From: Deltaproteobacteria bacterium
GTDB taxonomy: Bacteria > Desulfobacterota_C > Deferrisomatia > Deferrisomatales > JACRMM01
Direction: 5' to 3'
Assembly: GCA_016218905.1 (NCBI GenBank)
Contig: JACRCS010000571.1
Coordinates: forward strand, 1-7,618
DNA: 7,618 nucleotides
Part shown: piece after piece, positions 1-6,111 of the stretch
How the letters are laid out: each line of letters begins with the position of its first letter
How positions within the stretch are numbered: position 1 is the stretch's first letter
The notes under the pieces: generated by a model
What the model saw: only the letters and a program-made list of their open reading frames with translations
Databases searched by the model: none
Told to the model about the DNA's origin: nothing
Position numbers and translations under genes: made by a program

Positions 1-505
1 GGGGAGGGCGATCGTGCCCGCCGTCCGGCGGCTCCTGGAGGAGGCGCGGCGCAGGGAGTTCCCGGTCGTCTTCGCCAACGACTCCTTCCTGCCGGGGGAC
101 TTCCTCTTCGGGGGGAGGCTCAAACCCCACGCCCTCCGGGGCACTCCGGGCGCCGAGGTGATCCCGGAGCTCGGGCCGGCGGCAGGCGACATCGTCCTCC
201 CGAAGCGACGGTTCTCGGCGTTCTACAAGACGGACCTGGACCAGACGCTTCGGCTGCTGGGCGTCGACACGGTGGGCATCTGCGGCATCACCACCGGCTT
301 TTGTGTCCTCTCGACCGCCTTCGACGCGCTCTCGCTCGACTTCGAGACGGTGATCGTGGAGGACTGCTGCGCGGCGCACAAGAGGGAGGTCCACGACGGG
401 TGTCTGGCTCTCTACCGGAAGAACGCCCTCTGGCCGCTCTTCCGCGTGCAGAGCTCGGACGAGTTCCTCGCCGGGTCGAGGGACGCGCGGTCCGCAGCCG
501 GCTGA
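1..505 (+). CDS. Isochorismatase-family cysteine hydrolase, 5' end outside window
   Basis: This is the 3' part of a cysteine hydrolase of the isochorismatase-like fold, the family of nicotinamidases, N-carbamoyl hydrolases and isochorismatases. The open frame runs in from the left edge, so the first possible start, GTG at 14, is probably not the real one. Family members are usually 180-210 residues and begin with a strand carrying the catalytic Asp. That strand is missing here and should lie just upstream of the window. The catalytic Lys is probably within LPKRRFSAFYKTDL. The nucleophile fits Cys at 302-304 in GICGITTGFCVLSTAFDA, where the family usually has a T-x-x-C-V pattern. The rest of the fold, with its conserved acidic stretch VIVEDCCAA, is intact to the TGA at 503-505. 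The substrate cannot be told from sequence. A gap of 78 bases separates it from had, with no clear terminator, so co-transcription is possible but not shown. Confidence 0.85.
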   Translation, partial: GRAIVPAVRRLLEEARRREFPVVFANDSFLPGDFLFGGRLKPHALRGTPGAEVIPELGPAAGDIVLPKRRFSAFYKTDLDQTLRLLGVDTVGICGITTGFCVLSTAFDALSLDFETVIVEDCCAAHKREVHDGCLALYRKNALWPLFRVQSSDEFLAGSRDARSAAG

Positions 506-583
506 CGGGTATGGCCGCCGCCGCCCCGGTTTCACGCAAGGTGCATTGAAGGTTTCTTTCACCCGATGAAGAGGAGGAAGACG

Positions 584-1678
584 ATGGCCGTACCGAACAA
601 GATCCAGACGTGGCAGATGGTGAAGCCCACCGATCCGAAGACCGGTGACAAGGGTGTGCTCGAGCGCACCGAGATCGATGTCCCCGCGATCGGCGCGGGC
701 GAGGCCCTGGTGAAGATCGCCGGCTGCGGCGTCTGCCACACCGACCTCTCCTACTTCTATGACGGCGTCCCGACGGTGGCGAAGCCCCCGCTGACCCTGG
801 GCCACGAAATCAGCGGCACCGTCGTCGAGGGGCCCGCGAACCTGGTGGGCAAGAACGTCATCATCCCCGCCGTCATTCCGTGCAACAACTGCGCGATCTG
901 CGCCTCCGGCCGCGGCAACCGCTGCCTCGCCCAGAAGATGCCGGGCAACAGCATCGGCATGTACGGCGGCTTCTCCAGCCACATCGTCGTCCCCGCCGGT
1001 GACCTGTGCGTCATCGACGACCTGAAGGGCATACCGCTCTCCCACTACGCGGTCGTAGCGGACGCCGGCACCACGCCCTACCAGGCTGCCGTGCGCGCCG
1101 ACCTGAAGCCGGGCGACACCGCCATCGTCATCGGTTCGACGGGCGGCGTGGGGATCTACATGACCCAGACGGCCAAGGCCGTCGGCGCCAAGTGCGTCAT
1201 TGCCATGGGCCGCAACGAGGAGAAGCTCAAGAAGAACCAGCAGTACGGCGCCGACGCGACCGACGACTGGAAGGGGAAGGACGAGAAGGCGGTCAAGGAA
1301 GAGCTCAAGGCCATCTGCAAGGCCAACGGCATCCCGTCCAATTACGGCCTGAAGATCTTCGAGTGCACCGGCTCCAAGCCCGGCCAGGAGCTTGCCCTCT
1401 CGCTGCTCACCTTCACGAGCAAGCTCGTCGTCGTCGGTTTCGGCCTGGTGAAGACCGAGTACATGATGTCCAAGCTGATGGCCTTCGACGCCGACATCAT
1501 CGGGACCTGGGGCTGCCTGCCCAAGTACTACCCCGAGGTGCTGAAGCTCGTGCAGGCCGACAAGATCGCCATCGAACCCTTCCTCGAGACGCGTCCCATG
1601 AGCACCATCCGCGAGGTCTTCGAGGAGCAGCACGCCGGGAAGCTCGAAAAGCGCATCGTTCTCGAGCCGGATTTCTGA
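584..1678 (+). CDS. had: 6-hydroxycyclohex-1-ene-1-carbonyl-CoA dehydrogenase (BamQ/Had)
   Basis: This is a zinc-type medium-chain alcohol dehydrogenase of the anaerobic benzoyl-CoA pathway. The family oxidises 6-hydroxycyclohex-1-ene-1-carbonyl-CoA with NAD+ to the 6-oxo compound in the cytoplasm. An upstream in-frame ATG at 566 would add six residues (MKRRKT), but the purine-rich GAGGAGG at 571-577 lies inside that extension and is well placed for ATG 584. I therefore start at 584, giving 364 residues, normal for the family. The catalytic zinc site is seen as C51 in CGVCHTD and H74-E75 in LGHE. The structural zinc cysteines are C100, C103, C106 and C114. The Rossmann dinucleotide motif GSTGGVG is at 184-190. 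The specific identity rests on whole-length resemblance to Had/BamQ and on the oah gene directly downstream, whose enzyme uses the Had product. The main alternative is another member of the alcohol dehydrogenase superfamily. Confidence 0.93.
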   Translation: MAVPNKIQTWQMVKPTDPKTGDKGVLERTEIDVPAIGAGEALVKIAGCGVCHTDLSYFYDGVPTVAKPPLTLGHEISGTVVEGPANLVGKNVIIPAVIPCNNCAICASGRGNRCLAQKMPGNSIGMYGGFSSHIVVPAGDLCVIDDLKGIPLSHYAVVADAGTTPYQAAVRADLKPGDTAIVIGSTGGVGIYMTQTAKAVGAKCVIAMGRNEEKLKKNQQYGADATDDWKGKDEKAVKEELKAICKANGIPSNYGLKIFECTGSKPGQELALSLLTFTSKLVVVGFGLVKTEYMMSKLMAFDADIIGTWGCLPKYYPEVLKLVQADKIAIEPFLETRPMSTIREVFEEQHAGKLEKRIVLEPDF

Positions 1679-1685
1679 GAGACAC

Positions 1686-1725
1686 GGCGGGGCATTCCGC
1701 CCCGCCTGGCCTACCCCGTACGGGG
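1686..1725 (+). other. Two G+C hairpins between had and oah
   Basis: The 82-base gap between had and oah holds a perfect 8-base-pair hairpin (GGCGGGGC at 1686-1693, GCCCCGCC at 1699-1706, five-base loop). It is followed by the perfect 12-base palindrome CCCCGTACGGGG at 1714-1725. Neither is followed by a T run, so they are not typical intrinsic terminators. In a two-gene transcript such elements can protect or process RNA. That role is inferred. Confidence 0.45.
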
Positions 1726-1760
1726 AAAACGTCCATCACCATCATGAGAAGGAGGAGTTC

Positions 1761-2906
1761 ATGAGTCTCGAGTGGATGCCGAGAGAGCACGGACTGAAGG
1801 ACCACAACAGGCACGGCACGAACCACTGGGGAACGGAAGCCCCCTGCACCGTGTATGAGAAGAAGCCCCTGAAGGACCCGAAGGGGAACGTCATCCCCGG
1901 CCTCTACACGGCCTGGATCCGGCTGAACAACCCCTCGCAGTACAACTCCTACACCACCGAGATGGTGAAGGGCGTCATCGCCGGCTTCGAGAACGCCTCG
2001 ACGGACCGGGAAGTGGTCGCCGTGGTCTTCACCGGCACGGGCCCCTACGCCTTCTGCACGGGCGGCAACACCAAAGAGTACTCCGAGTACTACAGCAAGC
2101 GGCCGGAGGAGTACGGCTCCTATATGGAGCTCTTCAACAACATGGTCGACGCCATCCTCATGTGCAAGAAGCCCGTCATCTGCCGGGTGAACGGCATGCG
2201 GGTCGCCGGCGGGCAGGAGATCGGTCTCGCGTGTGACCTCGCCATCGCCTCGGACCTCGCCATCTTCGGCCAGGCCGGCCCGAAGCACGGCTCCGCCCCG
2301 GTGGGCGGCTCGTCCGACTTCCTCCCGTGGTTCCTCACGGCCGAGGACGCCATGTGGAACTGCGTGAGCTGCGAGATGTGGTCCGCCTACAAGATGAAGG
2401 CCAAGAACCTCATCTCCAAGTGCTACCCCGTGCTCAAGGACGATAAGGGCAACTGGGTCCGCAACCCCCAGGTCATCACCGACACCTGGCTGAAGGACGG
2501 GGAGATCGTCTACGGCGATAACAAGACCGGCGACGAGGCGAAGCAGGCCCGGGCCTGGGTCAACGAGAAGCTGAAGAACAACGAGTACGACTTCTCCCTG
2601 ATCGACGCCGAGGTCGAGCGGGTCATCTGGGTCTTTGCGAACCTCTTCCCGGGCTGCCTCATGAAGTCCATCGACGGCATCCGGCAGAAGAAGAAGTCCT
2701 TCTGGGACACGATGAAGAACGACCACCGGTACTGGCTGGCCACCAACATGAGCGGCGAGGCCTTCCTCGGCTTCGGCGCGTTCAACACGAAGAAGATCAC
2801 CGGCCAGGACACGATCGACTTCATCAAGAACCGCCAGCTCGTCGCCCAAGGCGTACTGATGGACGACGCGGCGTTCGAAGAGGTCCTCGGGAAGCCGCAG
2901 AAGTAA
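1761..2906 (+). CDS. oah: 6-oxocyclohex-1-ene-1-carbonyl-CoA hydrolase (BamA/Oah), ring opening
   Basis: This is the ring-cleaving enzyme of anaerobic benzoyl-CoA degradation, a crotonase-superfamily hydrolase. It adds water to 6-oxocyclohex-1-ene-1-carbonyl-CoA and opens the ring to 3-hydroxypimelyl-CoA. ATG 1761 follows AAGGAGGAG at 1749-1757. The 381-residue length matches BamA and is far longer than the roughly 260 residues of ordinary enoyl-CoA hydratases. The crotonase oxyanion-hole regions are seen in FCTGGNTKEY (C99, G101, G102) and VNGMRVAGGQE (143-153), the latter close to the stretch used to detect bamA in environmental DNA. A family-specific insertion of about 45 residues begins near residue 220 (SKCYPVLKDDKG). 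The next step of the pathway is beta-oxidation. No benzoyl-CoA reductase or dienoyl-CoA hydratase gene is in the window. A strong terminator follows the stop codon. Confidence 0.96.
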   Translation: MSLEWMPREHGLKDHNRHGTNHWGTEAPCTVYEKKPLKDPKGNVIPGLYTAWIRLNNPSQYNSYTTEMVKGVIAGFENASTDREVVAVVFTGTGPYAFCTGGNTKEYSEYYSKRPEEYGSYMELFNNMVDAILMCKKPVICRVNGMRVAGGQEIGLACDLAIASDLAIFGQAGPKHGSAPVGGSSDFLPWFLTAEDAMWNCVSCEMWSAYKMKAKNLISKCYPVLKDDKGNWVRNPQVITDTWLKDGEIVYGDNKTGDEAKQARAWVNEKLKNNEYDFSLIDAEVERVIWVFANLFPGCLMKSIDGIRQKKKSFWDTMKNDHRYWLATNMSGEAFLGFGAFNTKKITGQDTIDFIKNRQLVAQGVLMDDAAFEEVLGKPQK

Positions 2907-2931
2907 GCACCCCCCGTTCCACTGCACGAAG

Positions 2932-2964
2932 AAGCCGGGGCCCGAGAGGGTCCCGGCTTTTTTT
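2932..2964 (+). terminator. Intrinsic terminator of the had-oah unit
   Basis: A 12-base-pair stem (AAGCCGGGGCCC with GGGTCCCGGCTT, one G-U pair) closes a GAGA loop at 2944-2947 and runs into seven T residues at 2958-2964. It begins 25 bases after the oah stop codon, as expected for a Rho-independent terminator. On the opposite strand the stem is followed only by CTTCTTC, so termination of the convergent gene here would be weak. Confidence 0.93.
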
Positions 2965-3061
2965 GCGAGCGCAGAGGAGGCTCCCGGGCGCTGGGGCACC
3001 GCCCACTGCCTGGCGACGCCGGCCGGGGTGCCCGGCGCCTCCGGGGCGGCGCCGTAGCGGC

Positions 3062-3095
3062 AAAACCCGGCCGGGGCGGTCACCAGCCCCGCCCC
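3062..3095 (-). terminator. Possible weak terminator of the PEP-CTERM gene
   Basis: Read on the minus strand, GGGGCGG (3095-3089) can pair with CCGCCCC (3079-3073) around a nine-base loop. Four T residues follow at 3065-3062. It lies about 60 bases after the stop of the PEP-CTERM gene. The seven-base gap between stem and T run and the short T run make this a poor match to a classic intrinsic terminator. Other G+C palindromes nearby could compete. Confidence 0.25.
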
Positions 3096-3156
3096 AGCGA
3101 GCGTGCTCCTTGCTCTGAGTCGGCTCGCCTGCTGCCTGGAAAGGGCGACCCGCCTG

Positions 3157-3780
3157 CTACCATTGCGGCCGGCGCCGCGTTGCCAAGAGAGCTACGACGC
3201 CGCTTCCCAGGAGCACGGCGCTGCCGGGAAGCGGAACCGGCTGGGTCGCGGAGAACTCGTACTTCGACAGGTCGCCGGCGCCGTCCGGGAGGGTCAGGGT
3301 CAGCCAGCGCTCCCAGCCGTCGTTGCGAAACCGAACGGCCGCCACCGCATTGGGGGCGTCCCCGTTGTTGAAGAAGAGCCTCCGGTAGTCCTCGGACGTG
3401 TTCACGCTGTCCCGGTCCAACTCCGCGGCGAAGCTGAACAAACCGCCGGGGAGGAAGTCCGAGAAGAGGTACCGGACCGCGTCCGACCTCGCGCCACCGG
3501 TGCTATTGCGGTCCGGGCTGAGGAGGCTCGCCTCGCCGACGTCCGACTTCGCCTCGGACGAAGCCGTGACGCTGTCGAAGTTGTACGCGGTGTCTCCGAT
3601 CGTGAGGACGAACTCGCCGAGGTCGAAGCCCGCGTCCGAGGTGTTCTGCAGCTTGATCTTGGGGGTATTGACGTTGTCCCAGAGGGTCAGCCGGAACCCG
3701 ATGGAGGTGGCTTGGGCGGAGCCGAGGAGCGTGGTCAGGAGCAGGCCCATGGCCGCAAGGATCCCTTGGATGCGTCTCAT
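3157..3780 (-). CDS. Secreted PEP-CTERM (VPLP-type) protein of unknown function
   Basis: This is a 207-residue exported protein. It begins with a signal peptide (MRRIQGILAAMGLLLTTLLGSAQA, with a likely cut after residue 24). It ends with a PEP-CTERM sorting tail: VPLP at 182-185, a hydrophobic stretch at about 187-200 and the basic cluster RRR at 202-204. In known PEP-CTERM systems an exosortase recognises this tripartite tail and removes it, leaving the protein in or outside the envelope, often with exopolysaccharide. No exosortase is in the window. The middle part is beta-rich in appearance and has no catalytic motif that I recognise. It shows no cysteine and is rich in Asp, Ser, Asn and Thr, as is common in this class. 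ATG 3780 is supported by AAGGAG six bases upstream. A sigma-54-like element lies about 95 bases before the start. The coding sequence is converging with had-oah. Confidence 0.88.
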   Translation of the reverse strand: MRRIQGILAAMGLLLTTLLGSAQATSIGFRLTLWDNVNTPKIKLQNTSDAGFDLGEFVLTIGDTAYNFDSVTASSEAKSDVGEASLLSPDRNSTGGARSDAVRYLFSDFLPGGLFSFAAELDRDSVNTSEDYRRLFFNNGDAPNAVAAVRFRNDGWERWLTLTLPDGAGDLSKYEFSATQPVPLPGSAVLLGSGVVALLATRRRPQW

Positions 3781-3865
3781 TCCGCTCTCCTTTCCTGAGC
3801 CGGCGTTCTCGCCGACTGTTCAGTGTGGGGAGCGCCCCCCCGAGGGCGTTCACGCGCGAGACCAA

Positions 3866-3880
3866 GCAGGATCGGTGCCA
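3866..3880 (-). promoter_or_regulatory. Sigma-54-like -24/-12 promoter of the PEP-CTERM gene
   Basis: On the minus strand the sequence TGGCACCGATCCTGC has GG at 3879-3878 and GC at 3867-3866 separated by exactly ten bases, the fixed spacing of sigma-54 promoters. The TGGCAC box is complete. The second box reads CTGCT instead of TTGCW, one mismatch, and the base after TGGCAC is C rather than a purine. Transcription would start near 3854, about 74 bases before the coding sequence. PEP-CTERM genes are known in some bacteria to be controlled by sigma-54 with the PrsK/PrsR pair, which makes the match more credible. Confidence 0.5.
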
Positions 3881-3984
3881 CTCCGGCCCTCTCGGAGCGG
3901 CAAGTTCGGAAGAGAGCGGGATCACACGGGAATGGGGAGTACAGCTGCCCGGCGGACGCCTGGCGGGACCGCGCGAAGGGTAGT

Positions 3985-4008
3985 CGGTTTCCTATTTCGG
4001 GAAAACCG
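3985..4008. promoter_or_regulatory. Inverted repeat, candidate activator site
   Basis: CGGTTT at 3985-3990 and AAACCG at 4003-4008 form a perfect inverted repeat. The pairing extends inward by CC/GG if one A is bulged. Its centre lies about 140 bases upstream of the start expected from the sigma-54-like element at 3866-3880, in the range where enhancer-binding activators of sigma-54 usually bind. It is also one of the few A/T-containing patches in this G+C-rich gap. The link to an activator is inferred. It could instead be a chance dyad or the end of an old transcription unit from the relic locus upstream. Confidence 0.3.
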
Positions 4009-4052
4009 CCGGTGTCCCCCGTCCGTCGCGTCTCGCCTCGCAGCCCCGCCCC

Positions 4053-4279
4053 TCAGCCCCCGCCGGCTCGATCGCCCGGCTTTCGGAGACCCTCGGGTAC
4101 CAGGGGCAGATCCCGGAGCCGAACGCCGGTGGCGGCGAAGAGGGCGTTGGCGACGGCGGGCGCGATCCCCACGATGGGCGATTCCCCGCCCCCTGACCGA
4201 GCTCGACCTTGCCGGTGTAGACGCCGACTCGGCCGTCGCCGCCGACGTGGACCCAAGCGGAAACGTCGTCAGGCGGTTC
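4053..4279 (-). pseudogene. Relic of a molybdenum hydroxylase large subunit (IorB/CoxL type), large internal deletion
   Basis: Two conserved ends of a xanthine dehydrogenase/isoquinoline oxidoreductase-type molybdopterin subunit lie head to tail in different frames. From 4279 to about 4190 the minus strand reads EPPDDVSAWVHVGGDG followed by RVGVYTGKVELGQG, the typical N-terminal start of this family. From about 4193 to the TGA at 4053-4055 another frame reads GGGESPIVGIAPAVANALF followed by AATGVRLRDLPLVPEGL, the typical C-terminal end, with a natural-looking stop. Intact subunits are about 700-780 residues, so the whole catalytic middle is missing. The join lies in the G-rich run at about 4184-4193, where GQGG of one side overlaps GGGE of the other and the frame shifts. 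It cannot make an enzyme. A collapsed assembly is a possible alternative to real decay. Confidence 0.75.
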
Positions 4280-4287
4280 GCGCCCGC

Positions 4288-4329
4288 GCGCCGGGCCGTG
4301 CCGTTTACGAGGAGGACGACGGCGCTCAT
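4288..4329 (-). pseudogene. Relic start of a [2Fe-2S] subunit (IorA-like)
   Basis: An ATG at 4329-4327 with GAGAGGAG just upstream begins MSAVVLLVNGTARR, which resembles the first strand of the ferredoxin-like small subunit of molybdenum hydroxylases (commonly a hydrophobic strand followed by VNG and basic residues). After about 14 codons the resemblance stops. No cluster-binding cysteines follow, and within a few bases a different frame carries the start of the large subunit. In intact operons of this type the small-subunit gene lies directly before the large-subunit gene, so the order fits an iorA-iorB locus that lost most of both genes. The match is short, so this piece is less certain than the large-subunit relic. 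Confidence 0.45.
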
Positions 4330-4411
4330 GGTCTCCTCTCGCGGCGCCGTCTACATCCGCTGCTTCACGGCGAGCCCTCCTCTTCGATTTCGGCTGGAAG
4401 GAGACGCCAGG

Positions 4412-4439
4412 ACCGTACCGCGCCGGGGCGACTTGTAAA
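4412..4439 (-). promoter_or_regulatory. Possible sigma-70 promoter of the relic locus
   Basis: On the minus strand TTTACA (4439-4434, five of six bases of the -35 consensus) is followed after 16 bases by TACGGT (4417-4412, three of six of the -10). A start near 4405 would give a leader of about 75 bases before the relic ATG at 4329. It is the only good -35-like box in that direction in this gap. If active, it would now transcribe a broken locus towards the PEP-CTERM gene. Confidence 0.3.
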
Positions 4440-4455
4440 GCGTCCCCCTCGGAGG

Positions 4456-4483
4456 TTGCCTTCTGCCGGTTCCGCTCTACTGT
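4456..4483 (+). promoter_or_regulatory. Possible sigma-70 promoter of the amidohydrolase
   Basis: TTGCCT at 4456-4461 and TACTGT at 4478-4483 are separated by 16 bases. A start near 4490 would give a leader of about 50 bases before the amidohydrolase. The -35 matches four of six and the -10 three of six consensus positions, so this is only a candidate. Confidence 0.3.
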
Positions 4484-4541
4484 CGAGAAGCACCGGAGAC
4501 GGACGCGGCTGCTCGACGGGCTTCGCGAGGAGGCGGGAACT

Positions 4542-5912
4542 TTGAAGATCTTCAGCGGAGGCCTTCTGCTGCTCCTCTCGCTGGGAGCTCACTCCGGGAC
4601 GAGCCCGGAGGTCCTGGTGCTCACCGGCGCGACCGTCCTACCCGGTACGGGCGGACCGCCGCTCCCTTCGGCCGCCGTCGTGATCCGAGGCGATCGGATC
4701 GCGGACGTGGGGCCGGCGGATCGGACCTTCGTGCCGGAGGGGGCTCGCGTCGTGGATCTCTCCGGTCGTTGGCTCGTGCCCGGGCTCATCGACGCCCACG
4801 TCCACTTCTTCCAGTCGGGCGGACTCTACACTCGGCCCGACGTGATCGACCTGAGGGCCGTGCGTCCCTACGCCGGGGAGCTCGCCGGGCTCCGAAAGCG
4901 CCTGCCCGCGACGCTCGCCCGGTATGTCGCCTGCGGGATCACGAGCGTCCTCGACACGGGAGGGCCGCTCTGGACGTTCGAGCTTCGCCGCACGGCGGCC
5001 GGGCGGGAGCTCGCTCCCCGGGTAGCGGTGGCGGGCCCCCTCCTCTCCTCCTTCGTACCTCGCGAGCTCGTCACCACGGATCCGCCCAACGTGCTCGTCC
5101 GCTCCGCCCGAGAGGCCCGCAAAGTCGTGAGGACGCAGCTCGCGAGGAGACCCGATGTGCTCAAGCTCTGGCTCGTGAGGTGGTCGGGAACGCCCGAAGA
5201 GGTGGCGTGGGTCCGGGCCGCCGTCGAGGAGAGCCACGCCGCCGGCGTGCGCGTAGCGGTACACGCGACCGAGCTGGAGACCGCACGGACCGCCGTGGAG
5301 ACCGGTGCCGACCTCCTGGTGCACAGCGTGGAGGACGAACCCGTGGACGAGGGGTTCCTGGCGGCGCTCCGCCGCCGGAAGGTCGTCTACATTCCGACGC
5401 TCGCCGTGAACGAGGGCTACGACGAGGTGCTGGGAGGGGCCGTGCGGCTTTCGGACTTCGAGAAACGGTTCGGAGATCCCCAGGTGATCTCGACCTGGTC
5501 GGACCTGCCGAAGCTACGCCCCCGGAGGGCCCGCCGGGCGCCTCGAGACCGGGCCCAGGCGATCCGCTTCGAGAACCTGCGGCGTGTGCACGCCGCGGGG
5601 GTGACCGTCGCCGCGGGCTCGGACGCGGGCAACATCGGGACGCTCCACGGGCCGGGGCTCCACCGCGAGCTGGAGCTCATGCGGGAGGCGGGGCTCTCCC
5701 CCGCGGAGGTCCTGCTCGCAGCCACCCGCGGCGGGGCCGCGGCGCTCGGGAGAGAGGACGTGGGCACCATCGAGGCCGGCAAGCTGGCCGACCTCCTGGT
5801 CCTGGACGCAGACCCGCGGAAAGACGTCGGCAACCTGCACCGGATCCACCGGGTCGTGAAAGGGGGGAGGGTCTTCGATCCCGAAGAGGTGCGGAAGGGG
5901 ATTGCCCGCTGA
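4542..5912 (+). CDS. Exported metal-dependent amidohydrolase (imidazolonepropionase-like)
   Basis: This is a 456-residue amidohydrolase-superfamily enzyme with an N-terminal signal-like segment (MKIFSGGLLLLLSLGAHSG), so it probably acts in the periplasm or outside. The start is TTG 4542, supported by GAGGAGG at 4526-4532. The next in-frame starts would lose the export signal. The metal set of the binuclear subtype is visible: H86 and H88 in DAHVHF, K208 in DVLKLW (a likely carboxylated lysine), H241 in VHATE, H261 in LLVHSVED and D361 in AGSDAG. The C-terminal GTIEAGKLADLLVLDADP is the usual closing strand of these composite-domain proteins. Relatives hydrolyse cyclic amides, or dipeptides of the Xaa-Arg or Xaa-Pro type. 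The substrate here cannot be told. An Arg-rich loop near 328-340 (RPRRARRAPRDRA) is notable. The gene converges on the small peptide gene at 5977-6087. Confidence 0.9.
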   Translation: MKIFSGGLLLLLSLGAHSGTSPEVLVLTGATVLPGTGGPPLPSAAVVIRGDRIADVGPADRTFVPEGARVVDLSGRWLVPGLIDAHVHFFQSGGLYTRPDVIDLRAVRPYAGELAGLRKRLPATLARYVACGITSVLDTGGPLWTFELRRTAAGRELAPRVAVAGPLLSSFVPRELVTTDPPNVLVRSAREARKVVRTQLARRPDVLKLWLVRWSGTPEEVAWVRAAVEESHAAGVRVAVHATELETARTAVETGADLLVHSVEDEPVDEGFLAALRRRKVVYIPTLAVNEGYDEVLGGAVRLSDFEKRFGDPQVISTWSDLPKLRPRRARRAPRDRAQAIRFENLRRVHAAGVTVAAGSDAGNIGTLHGPGLHRELELMREAGLSPAEVLLAATRGGAAALGREDVGTIEAGKLADLLVLDADPRKDVGNLHRIHRVVKGGRVFDPEEVRKGIAR

Positions 5913-5944
5913 AGACTTCGCTCGGAAGCGGACGGGTGGAGGAA

Positions 5945-5971
5945 GGCGGGGGCGAACCCCCGCCGGCGGGG
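5945..5971. terminator. Hairpin between convergent genes, two alternative folds
   Basis: GGCGGGGG at 5945-5952 pairs with CCCCCGCC at 5957-5964 around a CGAA loop, a perfect 8-base-pair hairpin. The overlapping stretch CCCCGCCGGCGGGG at 5958-5971 is a perfect 14-base palindrome, so the two folds exclude each other. It fills the 64-base space between the stops of the amidohydrolase (+) and the small peptide gene (-). It probably serves to end transcription from one or both sides, but neither side has a real T run. Confidence 0.45.
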
Positions 5972-5976
5972 TTGGG

Positions 5977-6087
5977 CTAGAGGCCGCTACGCGTCGCGAC
6001 GATCATGCCGGAGCAGCAGCTCGACTCCTCGGCGACCTCTTCGGCTTCCACCCCGCACTCGAGCACGACGATCTCCAAGTGTTCCAT
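5977..6087 (-). CDS. Candidate RiPP precursor peptide, 36 residues, CC-containing core
   Basis: This minus-strand gene runs from ATG 6087 to TAG 5977 and encodes 36 residues. AAGGAG at 6100-6095 is seven bases before the ATG, an ideal Shine-Dalgarno site. The first 20 or so residues are hydrophobic then strongly acidic (VVLECGVEAEEVAEE), like a leader that a maturase would bind. The tail SSCCSGMIVATRSGL is small and carries adjacent cysteines, Ser and Gly, suited to radical SAM crosslinking. It stands 195 bases from and divergent to a SPASM radical SAM enzyme. I infer a precursor of a ribosomally made modified peptide. Geopeptide-type systems are the nearest group I can think of, but I cannot confirm the family from memory. 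No protease or exporter gene is visible nearby. Being short, it could also be a chance frame, but the ribosome site, promoter-like upstream region and neighbour argue against that. Confidence 0.72.
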   Translation of the reverse strand: MEHLEIVVLECGVEAEEVAEESSCCSGMIVATRSGL

Positions 6088-6111
6088 CTGGCTGCTCCTT
6101 CTCTTGAGAGG

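Noticed and set aside
546..583. Possible promoter directly before had
   Set aside because: TTGAAG at 546-551 resembles a -35, but no acceptable -10 lies before the start codon and the space is too short.
3034..3053. GGCGCC inverted repeats after the PEP-CTERM gene
   Set aside because: GGCGCC is itself a palindrome and frequent by chance at this base composition; there is no T run.
1497..3083. Long minus-strand open frame of 528 codons across oah
   Set aside because: It is antisense to the certain oah gene and the end of had, lacks recognisable domains, and its composition (Val, Leu, His, Asp, Gly runs) is that of a G+C-rich antisense shadow.
3398..4545. Overlapping plus-strand open frames of 346 and 240 codons
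   Set aside because: They are Arg- and Pro-rich shadows across the PEP-CTERM gene, its control region and the relic, without a ribosome site or domain.
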